DNA of 64,000 nt from Pseudoduganella lurida (lineage in GTDB: Bacteria; Pseudomonadota; Gammaproteobacteria; Burkholderiales; Burkholderiaceae_D): assembly GCF_007830455.1 (NCBI RefSeq), contig NZ_VLLB01000001.1:682001-746000 (forward strand), written 5' to 3'. Shown here one piece after another: positions 33,930 through 43,343 of the stretch; the stretch's first letter is position 1, and each line of letters starts with the position of its first letter. The position numbers were made by a program, and so were the translations under genes. The notes beneath the pieces were generated by a model. The model had not been told where the DNA came from, did not search any database, and saw only the letters and a list, made by a program, of their open reading frames with translations.

Positions 33930-34838
33930 ATGGCCCACCTTCGCATCGGCATCTCCGGCTGGCGTTACGAACCCTGGCGCAAGGTCTTCTATCCGCATGA
34001 CCTGGCCCAGGCGCGCGAGCTCGAATTCGCGTCGCGCAACCTGCCGACCATCGAGATCAACGGCTCGTTCTATTCGCTGCAGCGGCCGAAGAGCTACCAG
34101 GCTTGGTACGACGCCACGCCGCCGGACTTCGTGTTCTCGCACAAGGGCAACCGCTTCCTGACGCACATGAAGCGCCTGCGCGATCCGGAGGGGCCGCTCT
34201 GTAACATCTTCGCCTCCGGCGTGCTCGCGCTGCGCGAAAAGCTCGGGCCCTTCCTGTGGCAGCTGCCGCCCAATTTCCGGTTCGATGCCGACCTGCTGGA
34301 AGGATTTCTCCGCCTGCTGCCGCACGATACCGCCGCGGCGCTGGCGATGGCGCAGCGCCACGATGCGCGCATGGATGGCCGCTCGTACCTGGAGATCGAT
34401 CGAAAACGCAAGCTGCGGCACGCGCTGGAGATCCGCCACGAGAGCTTCAACAATCCCCTCTTCATCAAGCTGCTGCGCAAGTACAAGGTGGCGCTGGTGG
34501 TGGCGGACACCGCCGGCAAGTGGCCGGACTTCGAGGACGTGACGGCGGACTTCATGTACCTGCGCCTGCATGGCGAGAAGGAGCTTTACGCTGGCGGCTA
34601 CACGGATGCCGCGCTGGACGACTGGGCCGACCGCATCCGCGCCTGGAGCACCGGCGGGCAGCCCAAGAATGCCCGGCTGATCTCGGCCGTGGCACCGCCG
34701 CAGCGCGCCAGCCGCGACGTGTTCTGCTACTTCGACAACGACATCAAGGTGCATGCGCCGTTCGATGCGCGGCGGCTGCTCGCACGGCTGGGCGCCGACA
34801 GGGATCTGCCGGCGCTCGACGATCCACGCCAGCTATAG
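33930..34838 (+). CDS. DUF72 family protein (YecE-like)
   Basis: A 302-residue TIM-barrel-like protein of the DUF72 family with the characteristic start IGISGWRYEPWR, then IEINGSFYSLQRP and FVFSHKGNRFLTH. The end has RLHGEKELYAGGYTDAALDDWA and the pattern VFCYFDNDIKVHAP. The function of the family is not established. Start ATG 33930. It converges on the CLC gene with overlapping stops. Confidence 0.9.
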   Translation: MAHLRIGISGWRYEPWRKVFYPHDLAQARELEFASRNLPTIEINGSFYSLQRPKSYQAWYDATPPDFVFSHKGNRFLTHMKRLRDPEGPLCNIFASGVLALREKLGPFLWQLPPNFRFDADLLEGFLRLLPHDTAAALAMAQRHDARMDGRSYLEIDRKRKLRHALEIRHESFNNPLFIKLLRKYKVALVVADTAGKWPDFEDVTADFMYLRLHGEKELYAGGYTDAALDDWADRIRAWSTGGQPKNARLISAVAPPQRASRDVFCYFDNDIKVHAPFDARRLLARLGADRDLPALDDPRQL

Positions 34839-36071
34839 GGGCGGCATGGCGCTGGCGGGCTTGGCCTCCGACCGCTGCGCGCGGTAGATGCCGGCCTGTC
34901 CCGAGAACAGATACGCCACCACGCAGCCCAGCGCCGCATACGGGCCGATCTCCGGTCCGAACAGTTCCAATGCCATCACGGTGGAGGCCAGCGGCGTATT
35001 GGCCGCGCCCGCGAAGACGGCCACGAAGCCCACGCCGGCCAGCATCGCGAACGGCAGGTGCAGCAGCGGCGCCAGCGCGTTGCCCAGCGTCGCGCCGATG
35101 AAGAACAACGGCGTCACTTCACCGCCCTTGAAGCCGGCGCCGAGCGACGTGACCGTGAACGCGAACTTGCCGAGCGCATCCCACAGGGGCAGCGGCTGCT
35201 GGAGTGCCTCCACGATGACGGGGATGCCCAGGCCGACGTAGCGTTGCGTGCCGAGCGCCCCTGCGGCCACCGCAACCACGACGCCGCCGATCAGGGGGCG
35301 CAGCGGCGCATACGCCACGTGCTGCTTCATGAAGCCGGCGAGACGGTGCGTGGCCCTCGCGAACAGCAGCGCAGCCAGGCCGAACGCGATACCGGCGATC
35401 ATCGTCGCGGCAACCGTCCATAGGGTGATCGCAGGGATCGCGCCCGCCCCGTAATGCGTGTGGTGGACGCCCCAGGCCAGTCCCACCTGGTCGGCCAGCA
35501 GCGCCGCCAGGGTGCAGGGCAGGATCGCATCGTGGCGCAGGCGTCCGATGACGAGCACCTCGAGACCGAAGATGGCGCCGGCCAGCGGCGTGCCGAACAC
35601 GGAGGCGAAGCCGGCGCTGATGCCGGCCATGAGCAGGATGCGCCGGTCTTCGGGCTTCAGCCGAAGCAGGTTCGTGAGCTGGTCGGCCAGCGCACCGCCC
35701 ATCTGCACCGCCGTCCCCTCGCGGCCGACCGAGGCGCCGAACAGGTGCGCGAGCACCGTGCCCGCCAGCACCAGCGGCGCCATCCGCAACGGCACCACTT
35801 TTTGCGGATGGTGGATCTCGTCGATCAGCAGATTGTTCCCCGTCTCGACCGTGCCGCCCCACCGCAGGTAGACCCAGCCCACCGCGAAGCCGGCAAGCGG
35901 CAGCAGCCAGATGATCCAGCCGTGCTGCAGCCGGTACGCCGTCGCCGCCTCCAGTGCGAACAGGAACAGCGCCGACGCACTGCCCGCCAGCGCCGCGACC
36001 GCGCCGGCAATCAGCGTCCATCTAAGCAGGTAGCGCAGCGCGGTGAAGGCAGGAGCGAGGTGGGCAGTCAT
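34833..36071 (-). CDS. CLC-family anion transporter, possibly fluoride-type
   Basis: A 412-residue CLC protein with about ten or more hydrophobic helices. The gating glutamate is E118 in GREGTAVQ. The usual chloride-binding GSGIP segment is replaced by ETGNNLLIDEI (about 76-86), and the motif after the glutamate is Thr rather than Pro. From what I recall of the family these changes fit the fluoride/proton antiporter clade, but I could not verify this. No fluoride riboswitch was found upstream. A TATATT -10-like box ends only seven bases before the ATG and there is no Shine-Dalgarno, so the mRNA may be leaderless. Confidence 0.85.
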   Translation of the reverse strand: MTAHLAPAFTALRYLLRWTLIAGAVAALAGSASALFLFALEAATAYRLQHGWIIWLLPLAGFAVGWVYLRWGGTVETGNNLLIDEIHHPQKVVPLRMAPLVLAGTVLAHLFGASVGREGTAVQMGGALADQLTNLLRLKPEDRRILLMAGISAGFASVFGTPLAGAIFGLEVLVIGRLRHDAILPCTLAALLADQVGLAWGVHHTHYGAGAIPAITLWTVAATMIAGIAFGLAALLFARATHRLAGFMKQHVAYAPLRPLIGGVVVAVAAGALGTQRYVGLGIPVIVEALQQPLPLWDALGKFAFTVTSLGAGFKGGEVTPLFFIGATLGNALAPLLHLPFAMLAGVGFVAVFAGAANTPLASTVMALELFGPEIGPYAALGCVVAYLFSGQAGIYRAQRSEAKPASAMPPL

Positions 36072-36078
36072 CGGCGCG

Positions 36079-36084
36079 AATATA
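36079..36084 (-). promoter_or_regulatory. Candidate -10 box of a leaderless CLC transcript
   Basis: TATATT on the minus strand ends seven bases before the CLC start codon. No ribosome site lies between them. The -35 region is not convincing. Confidence 0.3.
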
Positions 36085-36107
36085 GCACGCAGCCCCCCGC
36101 TACTGCC

Positions 36108-36270
36108 GAGCCCGTGTCACACCGTGGGGTCAGGCGTAGTGACACGAACTCGACACTAGCAGGATGGACGGTTTGGGCTCCCTCTGAAGCAGCGCCAGAA
36201 AGTTGCTGTATTTTCTCTACAGCTGTGCTCGTGTCACTACGCCTGACCCCACAGAGTGACACGAGCTCAG
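36108..36270. repeat. Inverted doublet of palindromic repeats with a small hairpin between
   Basis: Element one (36108-36152) contains GTGTCAC, GGGGTCAGGCGTAGTGACAC; element two (36226-36270) carries the inverted sequence GTGTCACTACGCCTGACCCC. They flank about 70 bases that include a perfect 6-bp hairpin (GCTGTA/TACAGC, 36205-36223). The doublet fills the space between the CLC and multicopper oxidase genes and resembles a REP pair. Confidence 0.75.
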
Positions 36271-36273
36271 CAG

Positions 36274-37647
36274 TTAGTGGTGGTCGTGGCCGCCGCCGCG
36301 GGTGACGTCCACCGGGGCGCCGGTGGCGGGGGCCAGGGCGGGCATGCCGGGCGCCTGCGGGGCGGGTGGCAGGTTGCCGGTCCATTCGCGGGCGACGGTG
36401 CCGGGCGGATGGCGGTAGTGGCCGGGGTCGCGGTAGTCGCCGCGGGGCTGGTCGGGACGGACCTTGAGCAGCGTGAACATGCCGCCCATTTCGATCTCGC
36501 CGAACTGGCCGGTGCCCGTCATCATCGGCAGCGTGTTTTCCGGCAGCGGCATGCGCATGCTGCCCATCGAGCCGCCCTTGTCGCCCATCACCATGTAGCC
36601 GGGCACCAGCCGGTTGATCTTCTCGGCCACGCCACGGTGGTCGACGCCGATCAGGTTCGGCACGTCATGCCCCATCGCGTTCATCGTATGGTGCGACTTG
36701 TGGCAGTGGAAGGCCCAGTCGCCCGGATTGTCGGCGACGAATTCGATGGCGCGCATCTGGCCGACGGCGATATCGGTCGTCACCTCCGGCCAGCGCGCCG
36801 ACGGGCGCACCCAGCCGCCATCGGTGCCCGCCACCTCGAACGTGTGGCCGTGCAGGTGGATCGGGTGGTTCGTCATCGTCAGGTTGCCGGCGCGGATGCG
36901 CACCCGGTCGCCCTGCCGCACCACCAGCGGATCGATGGCGGGGAAGGCGCGGCTGTTGAAGGTCCACAGGTTAAAGTCCAGCATCGTGTTGACGCTGGGC
37001 GTGTAGCGGCCCGGCTCGATGTCGTAGGCGTTCAGCAGGAAGACGAAATCGCGGTCGACGGCATGCTGGCGGATGTCCTTCGGGTGCGTCACCCAGAAGC
37101 CCATCATGCCCATCGCCATCTGCGCCATCTCGTCCGCATGCGGGTGGTACATGAAGGTGCCGGCATGCCGCGCCACGAACTCGTACACGAACGTTTTACC
37201 GGGCTGGATGGCCGGCTGCGTGACGCCCGATACGCCATCCATCCCGTTCGGCAGGATCTGGCCGTGCCAGTGCACGCTGGTGTGCTCCGGCAGCTTGTTC
37301 GTCACGAAGATGCGCACGCGGTCGCCCTCCACCACCTCGATCGTGGGACCGGGACTCTGCCCGTTGTAGCCCCACAGGTTGGCGTGCATGCCGGGCGCGA
37401 TCTCGCGCACCACCGGCTCGGCCACCAGGTGGAATTCCTTCACGCCGTCCTTCATGCGCCATGGCAGGGACCAGCCGTTCAGCGTGACGACGGGGTTGAA
37501 GGGGCGTCCGGTGGCCGGCGCGGGCGTTACCGCCGTCGCGGCGGACGACTGCACCGGTGCCTCGGGCAGCGTGGCGGCGCCGGCGCGGCTGACCATGCCG
37601 GCGCCCAGCAGCGTGGCACCGGTGAGGAAGGATCGACGGTTGGTCAT
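36274..37647 (-). CDS. Multicopper oxidase, Tat-exported
   Basis: A 457-residue laccase/CopA-type oxidase that probably oxidises Cu(I) or a metal substrate in the periplasm. A Tat-like signal (NRRSFLTG) starts it. The copper ligands are in HWHG (126-129), HPHAD, HPIHLHGH and HCHKSHH. Met-rich stretches (MAQMAMGMMGF and a later GSMGSMRMP) and a His-rich C-terminal tail (GGGHDHH) favour copper handling. It overlaps the upstream efflux gene by four bases. No CusA or CusB homolog is in the window. A phenol-oxidising laccase role cannot be excluded. Confidence 0.92.
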   Translation of the reverse strand: MTNRRSFLTGATLLGAGMVSRAGAATLPEAPVQSSAATAVTPAPATGRPFNPVVTLNGWSLPWRMKDGVKEFHLVAEPVVREIAPGMHANLWGYNGQSPGPTIEVVEGDRVRIFVTNKLPEHTSVHWHGQILPNGMDGVSGVTQPAIQPGKTFVYEFVARHAGTFMYHPHADEMAQMAMGMMGFWVTHPKDIRQHAVDRDFVFLLNAYDIEPGRYTPSVNTMLDFNLWTFNSRAFPAIDPLVVRQGDRVRIRAGNLTMTNHPIHLHGHTFEVAGTDGGWVRPSARWPEVTTDIAVGQMRAIEFVADNPGDWAFHCHKSHHTMNAMGHDVPNLIGVDHRGVAEKINRLVPGYMVMGDKGGSMGSMRMPLPENTLPMMTGTGQFGEIEMGGMFTLLKVRPDQPRGDYRDPGHYRHPPGTVAREWTGNLPPAPQAPGMPALAPATGAPVDVTRGGGHDHH

Positions 37648-38999
37648 GGGTGTGCTCCAGGTTCGGTGGTGGCGGTCCGGCCGCCCAGCGCGGCGTCCAG
37701 CGTGGCGGCCGCGATCCAGTAGTCTTTCTGTGCCTCGATGGCCGCGGCCACGGCCACGGTCTGTTCGCGGGCATCGGCCAGCAGCTCGAAGGTACTGAGC
37801 AGCATGCCGTTGTAGCGCAGCAGCGTCTCGTCCGAGACCCGCTTGCGCAGCGGGATGACGACGTCGCGGTAATGCTTCGCCAGCTCGAACGACGCGCGGT
37901 AGGCGGCGTAGGCTTCGCGCGCCTCGCTGCGCGCCTGCGTGGCCGTCTCGGCCAGCCGGTTCACCGACTGCATGTACACCGCCTCGGCGCGGCGGGTGCG
38001 CGCCGTGCCCCAGTCGAATAGGGGAATCTCCAGCGTGACGGCATAGCCCCGCTGCTGCGGTTCGCCCGGACTGCTCTCGCGCATGGCGCCCAGTTCCAGC
38101 ACATTGATGAAGCGGGTGGTGCGCGCCAGGCCGAGCAATGCGGCGACCCGCGCCGTGTCTTCCTGCGCGGCCTGCACATCCAGCCGGTCGCGCAGCGCGG
38201 CTTTGTCGACATCGGCCAGTTCGCGTGGCGTGGCCGGCAGGTCGGGCAGCCGGTCCGGCAGCTGGAAGGCTTCGTCGAGCCCCAGCAGCCGCGCCAGCCG
38301 TTCGCGCGCCGCGACAGCGCCTTGCGTGGCCCTTCCCGCTGCGGCCAGCGCTTCGGCGTGAAAGGCCTGCTCGCGCGCCTCGTCGTACTGGCTCCAGTTG
38401 CCCGCCTTGCGCATGCGCGACGCGAGGTCCGCGCTGGCATCGGCCGCCGCGCTGACCGTCTTCGCATAGTCCACGGCCTGCGCGCCGCCCACGGCCTCGT
38501 AGTAGGCGCGGCGGGTGTCGGCCGCCACGCGCAGCGCTTCCTCCGTCACGCGCAGCTGCGTGGCCGCGAACAGGCGGCCTTCGATGCGCGCGGCCAGCGG
38601 CGCCGTCAGCAGGCTGACCACGTTGAAGGTCAGCGAACGTTCGATCGTCTTGGCGCCGCCGCCCTGTTCGTGCTGGTAGCCGAAGGCAGGATTCTGCAGG
38701 CGCCCGGCCTGCACCAGGTCCGCTTCGGCGATGCCCAGTTCCCAGTAGGTGGCCTGCAGGCCGCGGTTGTTCAGCAGGGCGATGCGCACCGCATCGTCGG
38801 CGCTCAGTGGTTTCGCCAGCAGCGGCCGCAGCTGGTCGGCCAGCGCGCGCCGGTCCCCATCATTGCGCAGCAGCCGCGCCGGTGCCCCGGCCCGCGCCTG
38901 TGTCGCACTGTCGACGGCATTCATGCCGCCATCGGACGAAAACGTGGCGCAGCCGCCCAGCAGCAGCGCGCACGCTGCCGCCATCATCGTTGATTTCAT
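37644..38999 (-). CDS. TolC-family outer membrane efflux lipoprotein
   Basis: A 451-residue protein with a lipobox (LLLGGCATF, Cys17). Long amphipathic helices typical of the outer membrane efflux fold follow, with repeated RALADQLRPLL and ARSEAREAYAAYRASFELA segments. Members serve as the outer channel of metal or drug efflux. Here it is translationally coupled to the multicopper oxidase, a pairing seen in copper-resistance clusters. The partner inner-membrane pump must lie elsewhere. Confidence 0.9.
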   Translation of the reverse strand: MKSTMMAAACALLLGGCATFSSDGGMNAVDSATQARAGAPARLLRNDGDRRALADQLRPLLAKPLSADDAVRIALLNNRGLQATYWELGIAEADLVQAGRLQNPAFGYQHEQGGGAKTIERSLTFNVVSLLTAPLAARIEGRLFAATQLRVTEEALRVAADTRRAYYEAVGGAQAVDYAKTVSAAADASADLASRMRKAGNWSQYDEAREQAFHAEALAAAGRATQGAVAARERLARLLGLDEAFQLPDRLPDLPATPRELADVDKAALRDRLDVQAAQEDTARVAALLGLARTTRFINVLELGAMRESSPGEPQQRGYAVTLEIPLFDWGTARTRRAEAVYMQSVNRLAETATQARSEAREAYAAYRASFELAKHYRDVVIPLRKRVSDETLLRYNGMLLSTFELLADAREQTVAVAAAIEAQKDYWIAAATLDAALGGRTATTEPGAHP

Positions 39000-39080
39000 T
39001 GTTGCTCTCTATCGTGGAAGCCTGCGATGCAGGCCGGACCGGTCAGCGGACCGGCGCCAGGTCGTTCACCGGACGAAGCC

Positions 39081-39153
39081 CAGTGCATGAGGCTCTGTGC
39101 AAAAGGCTCAGTAAGCAAAGATCAGTGCACGAGGCTCTGTGCAAAGGCTCAGT
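39081..39153. repeat. Two direct repeats of about 31 bp
   Basis: CAGTGCAyGAGGCTCTGTGC followed by AAAGGCTCAGT occurs at 39081-39112 and again at 39123-39153, a 42-base period. It lies between the efflux gene and the His-rich gene. No function is evident. Confidence 0.65.
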
Positions 39154-39162
39154 GAACAAGAC

Positions 39163-39558
39163 TCACGCGCGTGACTGCCTGGGCGGCCGCTCGGGACCGG
39201 CGAGATCGACGGCGGCTGGCGCCATCGCAACGAAGGGAATGGTGACACTGTGGCCGGCCGGCAGGGATGGCGCGGCCGGCAGCGCGGGCGCCAGGGCGGC
39301 ACCGGCGCAGCAAGCGGCCGCACTGGCGCACTTGGCGTGGCTGTGACCCGTGCCGCTGTCGTGATGCGTCGATGCTTCGTGTGCCTGGGCAGCCAGCATC
39401 GCCGCGTGGTCGTGCGGACCGTCCGGCATCGGCATGGCCGGCGCGGCGGGTGGCGCTGGCTGCGGACCACAGAACAGCATCGTGGCCGAGGCGAAGCCCT
39501 GGAACGGGATACCCGCCAGCAGGAACCACAGCAGCAATGTGCGGAGCAGCGCTTTCAT
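39163..39558 (-). CDS. His- and Cys-rich exported protein, probable copper-locus partner
   Basis: A 131-residue protein starting at ATG 39558 with a signal peptide (LLLWFLLAGIPFQGFA). It contains HDHAAML, HEASTHH, HSHAKC and ACC, typical of periplasmic copper-binding proteins. The body is otherwise Ala/Pro-rich without a known fold. It lies upstream of the efflux gene and multicopper oxidase on the same strand and may be the first gene of that operon. The start is fairly clear from the signal peptide; the ribosome site is weak. Confidence 0.7.
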   Translation of the reverse strand: MKALLRTLLLWFLLAGIPFQGFASATMLFCGPQPAPPAAPAMPMPDGPHDHAAMLAAQAHEASTHHDSGTGHSHAKCASAAACCAGAALAPALPAAPSLPAGHSVTIPFVAMAPAAVDLAGPERPPRQSRA

Positions 39559-39667
39559 CGGCCGAATGGTATCACGCGACGCGTCGATCTTCACGAATGC
39601 CTGGCGCGTTGGGCCATCGGGCGAAGGGCCAGCGCGTGCCTCAGGCGACAGGAAAGAGCAGCGTCGC

Positions 39668-39877
39668 TCAGGGCGCAGGCGCGGCCTGGCGACGCTCGCA
39701 GCGCGCCGCGAACGCCTTGCGGACATCGGCGTCCGAGATCCGGTCGACTTCGGCCGGCGCACAGGTGCCGTCCGTCAGCGTCATCTGGTCGGCCGTCAGT
39801 TGCGGATCGACCTTGCCGCAGGCGGCCAGGACGAAGGCCAGCGCGGCCAGGGCCGCGATCGTTGGGAAGCTGTGCAT
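39668..39877 (-). CDS. Small lipoprotein of unknown function
   Basis: A 69-residue frame with ATG at 39877 and GAGG seven bases upstream. It has a lipobox (VLAACGK, Cys20) and then a short polar domain with two more cysteines (GTCAPAEVD, AARCERR) that could form a disulfide. The frame is open much further upstream, but that part is a shadow of the EamA gene. Confidence 0.65.
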   Translation of the reverse strand: MHSFPTIAALAALAFVLAACGKVDPQLTADQMTLTDGTCAPAEVDRISDADVRKAFAARCERRQAAPAP

Positions 39878-40015
39878 GATGGGTCCTCGTAATCGATCAG
39901 CGCCGGGGAAGGTCGGCGGCACGGCATTCTTGCACAATCGGCGCGGCGGGCAAAGCACGACTGGCCGCCGCCGGGGCATCGATGCTATCGTGCGGGTTTC
40001 GTCCGCCCGCACCCC

Positions 40016-40933
40016 ATGCCTTCCACCGCCAGCACCCACCCGCAGCGCCCCGCCCCACCCGCCCCTGTCCTGTATGGCGCGCTGCTGATGTCGCTGGTCT
40101 CGATCACCGTCGGTGCCTCGCTCGCAAAAGGCCTGTTCCCGGCCATCGGCGCGGCCGGCACCACCGCGCTGCGGCTGGCGTTCGCGGCGCTGATCCTGGG
40201 CGCCGTGTTCAAGCCGTGGCGGCTGGACCTGCGCCGCCAGTGGCGCCCGATGGTGCTGTATGGCCTGTCGCTGGGCGTGATGAACCTCAGCTTCTACAGC
40301 GCGCTGGCCTATATTCCGCTGGGCGTGACGATCGCCATCGAGTTCTCCGGCCCGCTGGCGGTGGCCGTGTTCACGTCGCGCCGCCGCATCGATTTCCTGT
40401 GGATCGCGCTGGCCCTGGCCGGCATGGCGATGCTGCTGCCGCTGCGCGAGTCGGCCGCGGCGCTGGACTGGCGGGGCATCGGCCTGGCCCTGCTGGCCGG
40501 TGCCTGCTGGGCCGTGTATATCCTCGCCGGCAAGCGTGCCGGCGCCGCACATGGGCCGGCGGCGGCCGCCTGCGGCACCGCGATTGCGGCCGTGCTGGTG
40601 GCACCGGTCGGCATCGCGCTGGCCGGGCCGGCGATCACGGCGCCGGCGGTGCTGTTGGTGGGCGTCGGCGTCGCGATCCTGTCCAGCGCCATCCCCTATT
40701 CGCTGGAGATGGTGGCGCTGCGTCACCTGCCGGCCAACACGTTCAGCACCCTGCTCAGCGCCGAACCGGCCATCGGCGCGCTGATGGGCCTCGTGCTGCT
40801 GGGCGAACACCTGACGGGCACGCAGTGGCTGGCCATCGCCGCCATCATTGCGTCCACCTGCGGCGCGGCCCTCACCAGCGGCGCCGGCAAGACCGCTGCC
40901 GGCAGCGAGCCTGCACCACCGCCGGTGCTGTAA
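40016..40933 (+). CDS. EamA family inner-membrane exporter (RhtA-like)
   Basis: A 305-residue drug/metabolite transporter with ten predicted helices and two EamA repeats. The sequence type ([67 protein letters not shown]) is close to the threonine/homoserine exporter RhtA. Amino-acid export is the likely role, but the substrate is not fixed by sequence alone. It is monocistronic. Confidence 0.9.
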   Translation: MPSTASTHPQRPAPPAPVLYGALLMSLVSITVGASLAKGLFPAIGAAGTTALRLAFAALILGAVFKPWRLDLRRQWRPMVLYGLSLGVMNLSFYSALAYIPLGVTIAIEFSGPLAVAVFTSRRRIDFLWIALALAGMAMLLPLRESAAALDWRGIGLALLAGACWAVYILAGKRAGAAHGPAAAACGTAIAAVLVAPVGIALAGPAITAPAVLLVGVGVAILSSAIPYSLEMVALRHLPANTFSTLLSAEPAIGALMGLVLLGEHLTGTQWLAIAAIIASTCGAALTSGAGKTAAGSEPAPPPVL

Positions 40934-41046
40934 GCCAGCACGCCGCTACAGGCTTGGCGTTCGCGGTGGCTCCTGATTCAAGGCGCACTGCCGCTGCAGT
41001 TCGCAGCGACGCCGCCCGCAATGGCGCCCTTTCGCTGACCGGCGCG

Positions 41047-42165
41047 CTACAGATCGAAGGCGCGCTGCACGAACCACAGCAGCGCCAGCAGCGCGATCAG
41101 CAGCGACCCGCCGAACAGCACGCCCTTGCGGTAGAACGCCGAGCCGCGTACCGCAAACGCCAGCGGGAGGAACAGCGCCACGATGGCCACCTGCCCCGCT
41201 TCCACGCCCACGTTGAACCCCACCAGCGCCAGCACCAGCGTGTCGCGCGCCAGGCCCAGGTCCGCCAGCACGCTGGCAAAGCCGAAGCCGTGGATCAGGC
41301 CGAAGAGGAAGGCGGCCACCCAGCGCCGTCCCGCCACCACCGGCCGCAGGTTGTTCAATGCCGCGACGACCACCGAGGCCGCGATCGCCGACTCCACCCA
41401 GCGCGACGGCAGCGCCACGAGTCCCAGCGTCGCCAGCGTCAGCGTCACCGAGTGGGCGACCGTGAATGCGGTGACGATCTTCAGCACATCGGTCGCCGCA
41501 GCGCGGAACGTGGCCACCGGCTGCCACTGCCGCTCGCGCCACACGAGCACGGCCGGCAGCAGCAGCGACAGCAGGAACAGGATGTGGTCGAAGCCGATCC
41601 AGATATGCCACACGCCCGTGCGCACATAGCTGCCGAACTGCGCCAGCCGGCCACCGCCCGCCAGCGCAAAGGTCTGCCGCGCATTGTCCGGGCCCAGCAC
41701 GGCCGTGGCGCTGTCGGTCCCGTCGGCGGCGCGCAGGCGCAGCAGGCCGCGGTGCTGCGGGTCGATGTCGAACAGCAGCCGGTAATGCACATCCAGCTTG
41801 TCGACCGCCTCCGCGCAGGCGCCGTGGAAGCGCAGCACCGTGTAGGCACCATCCGTGTGGTCGTCGACCAGCTGGGCGCCGGCCGTCAGGGGACAGCGGT
41901 GGCCGCCGCTGCCGAGCTCCAGCCGGGACAGCGCATACGCCGCGATGGCCTGGTGGCGGCCGCGTACTTCGTCCCATGTCAGCTCGCCGTTGCCATCTGC
42001 GTCCAGGCCCAGCGCGGCGTCCAGGTCGCGCAAGGCGATGTCCCACTGGCCTTCCACGTTGGCGCCGTTCACCGTGAGCACCAGGTAGCTGTCGCTGGAT
42101 TTATGGGCCTGGGCCGGGGCCATGAGCAGGCAGGAAAGCAGTACCAGCAGCAGGCGCCCCATCAT
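41047..42165 (-). CDS. HupE/UreJ family membrane protein
   Basis: A 372-residue protein. A signal peptide and an extracytoplasmic domain (about 20-180) come first, containing a Ca-binding-like LDADGNGELTWDE loop. About six helices with HupE/UreJ-2 motifs follow: WIGFDHILFLLSLLLPA, VTAFTVAHSVTLTLA, FGLIHGFGFASVL. The conserved His and Asp residues suggest metal transport, usually proposed as nickel or cobalt. It overlaps the TPR gene by four bases and is divergent from the DUF4331 genes. The metal specificity is unknown. Confidence 0.88.
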   Translation of the reverse strand: MMGRLLLVLLSCLLMAPAQAHKSSDSYLVLTVNGANVEGQWDIALRDLDAALGLDADGNGELTWDEVRGRHQAIAAYALSRLELGSGGHRCPLTAGAQLVDDHTDGAYTVLRFHGACAEAVDKLDVHYRLLFDIDPQHRGLLRLRAADGTDSATAVLGPDNARQTFALAGGGRLAQFGSYVRTGVWHIWIGFDHILFLLSLLLPAVLVWRERQWQPVATFRAAATDVLKIVTAFTVAHSVTLTLATLGLVALPSRWVESAIAASVVVAALNNLRPVVAGRRWVAAFLFGLIHGFGFASVLADLGLARDTLVLALVGFNVGVEAGQVAIVALFLPLAFAVRGSAFYRKGVLFGGSLLIALLALLWFVQRAFDL

Positions 42166-43343
42166 TTCGGCACCCCGGCCAGCAGGCGTGCGATCGCCAC
42201 GTCCTCGATCTTCGTTTGCGCGACCCAGGCACGCACCGTGTCGATGCCGGCGCGGTCATGGGCCGCGATGGCGCTCTCCAGCAGGATGCGCAGGTCGGCC
42301 GGCTCCTTCTGCACGGCCCAGTTGCGTTTCGCCAGTTCGATGGCGCGCGCCGGCTGCCGGTTCAGCACGAGTTCGAAGCGGGCCTGTTCGCGCTGGTGCA
42401 CCGTGTCGCCGCGCAGGGCGGCCGCGTCGAAGCGGTCGCGCAGCAGCGCCGTCACCTTCGCCGTGTCGGGCGCGCCGGTCGCCTGCAGCGCAAGCCCCAG
42501 CCGCAGCAGCAGCGCATCGGCCTTCTCGTGGCCGCGCAGCAACGGCACCACTTCCGCCGCCCGCTTCCGGTCGAGCAGGAAATCGGCGTAGGCGCCCAGC
42601 AGGTAGCTGTCCGCGGGGCCCAGCGCCAGCGCCTCCCTGAAATGCGTTTCGGCGGCCGTGGCGTCGCCCAGCCGTGCCGCCATTTCCGCCAGCAGCGTCA
42701 GCACCCAGTCGGCGATCGACGCGTCATCGGGACGGCGGGCCGCGTAGGTGCGGCGCAGCGCCTGGTAGCTGGCGTTGGCGGCCCCCGTCACGCTGCCCAC
42801 TTCGGCCAGGCAGGTGCGCAGCACCAGGTCCGGCGCGATACCGAACAGCTTCGCGCAGCTCTGCCGCGCACCGGCGAAGTCGCCCGTCACCTGCAGCACG
42901 GTGGCGCGCGTCAGCCAGGCCTGGGCATCGCCCGGCGTGGTCTGGACGAGGTGATCGAGATCGCGCAGCGCCGCGGGGAACTGGTGCGTGCTCTGCAGGA
43001 TCGTGGCGCGCAGCAGCTGCACGGGCGGCGGCGGCACGGGCTCGTTCCACCACGGCGCCAGCGCGGCCTGCGCATAGCCGAGATAGCGGGGATCGGCATC
43101 GCCCCGCGCCAGCGTGACATAACGCCGTGCCACCGCGGCGGCCAGCACGGGATTGCGCGGATCGGCGGCCAGTTGCGCGCGCGCGGTCGCCAGCGCCTGC
43201 TGGGCGGGGTCGTTGCGGGCAGGCAGGCGTTCGAGCACTTCGGTGCCGCTGGCGGGAATGCGGGGTGCGGCAATGGCGGAACTGGCGTGGAGGGAGAGGA
43301 TCGCGGCCGAAGCCGCGGCAAGCAGGAAAACGTGTCTGGTCAT
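42162..43343 (-). CDS. Exported tetratricopeptide-repeat protein
   Basis: A 393-residue protein starting at ATG 43343 with a signal peptide (VFLLAAASAAILSLHASSAIA). It consists largely of helical TPR-like repeats (for example PRNPVLAAAVARRYVTLARG, QAWLTRATVLQVTGDFAGA, AAETHFREALALGPADSYL). It is coupled to the HupE/UreJ gene and shares a divergent promoter region with DUF4331. It is probably a periplasmic scaffold for that system. Confidence 0.87.
   Translation of the reverse strand: MTRHVFLLAAASAAILSLHASSAIAAPRIPASGTEVLERLPARNDPAQQALATARAQLAADPRNPVLAAAVARRYVTLARGDADPRYLGYAQAALAPWWNEPVPPPPVQLLRATILQSTHQFPAALRDLDHLVQTTPGDAQAWLTRATVLQVTGDFAGARQSCAKLFGIAPDLVLRTCLAEVGSVTGAANASYQALRRTYAARRPDDASIADWVLTLLAEMAARLGDATAAETHFREALALGPADSYLLGAYADFLLDRKRAAEVVPLLRGHEKADALLLRLGLALQATGAPDTAKVTALLRDRFDAAALRGDTVHQREQARFELVLNRQPARAIELAKRNWAVQKEPADLRILLESAIAAHDRAGIDTVRAWVAQTKIEDVAIARLLAGVPK

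Noticed and set aside
36072..36273. Fluoride riboswitch upstream of the CLC gene
   Set aside because: I looked for the crcB-motif consensus and saw only the palindromic repeat doublet.
39878..40810. Upstream extension of the small lipoprotein frame (380 residues in total)
   Set aside because: The extension is antisense to the EamA gene. The ribosome site and lipobox place the start at 39877.
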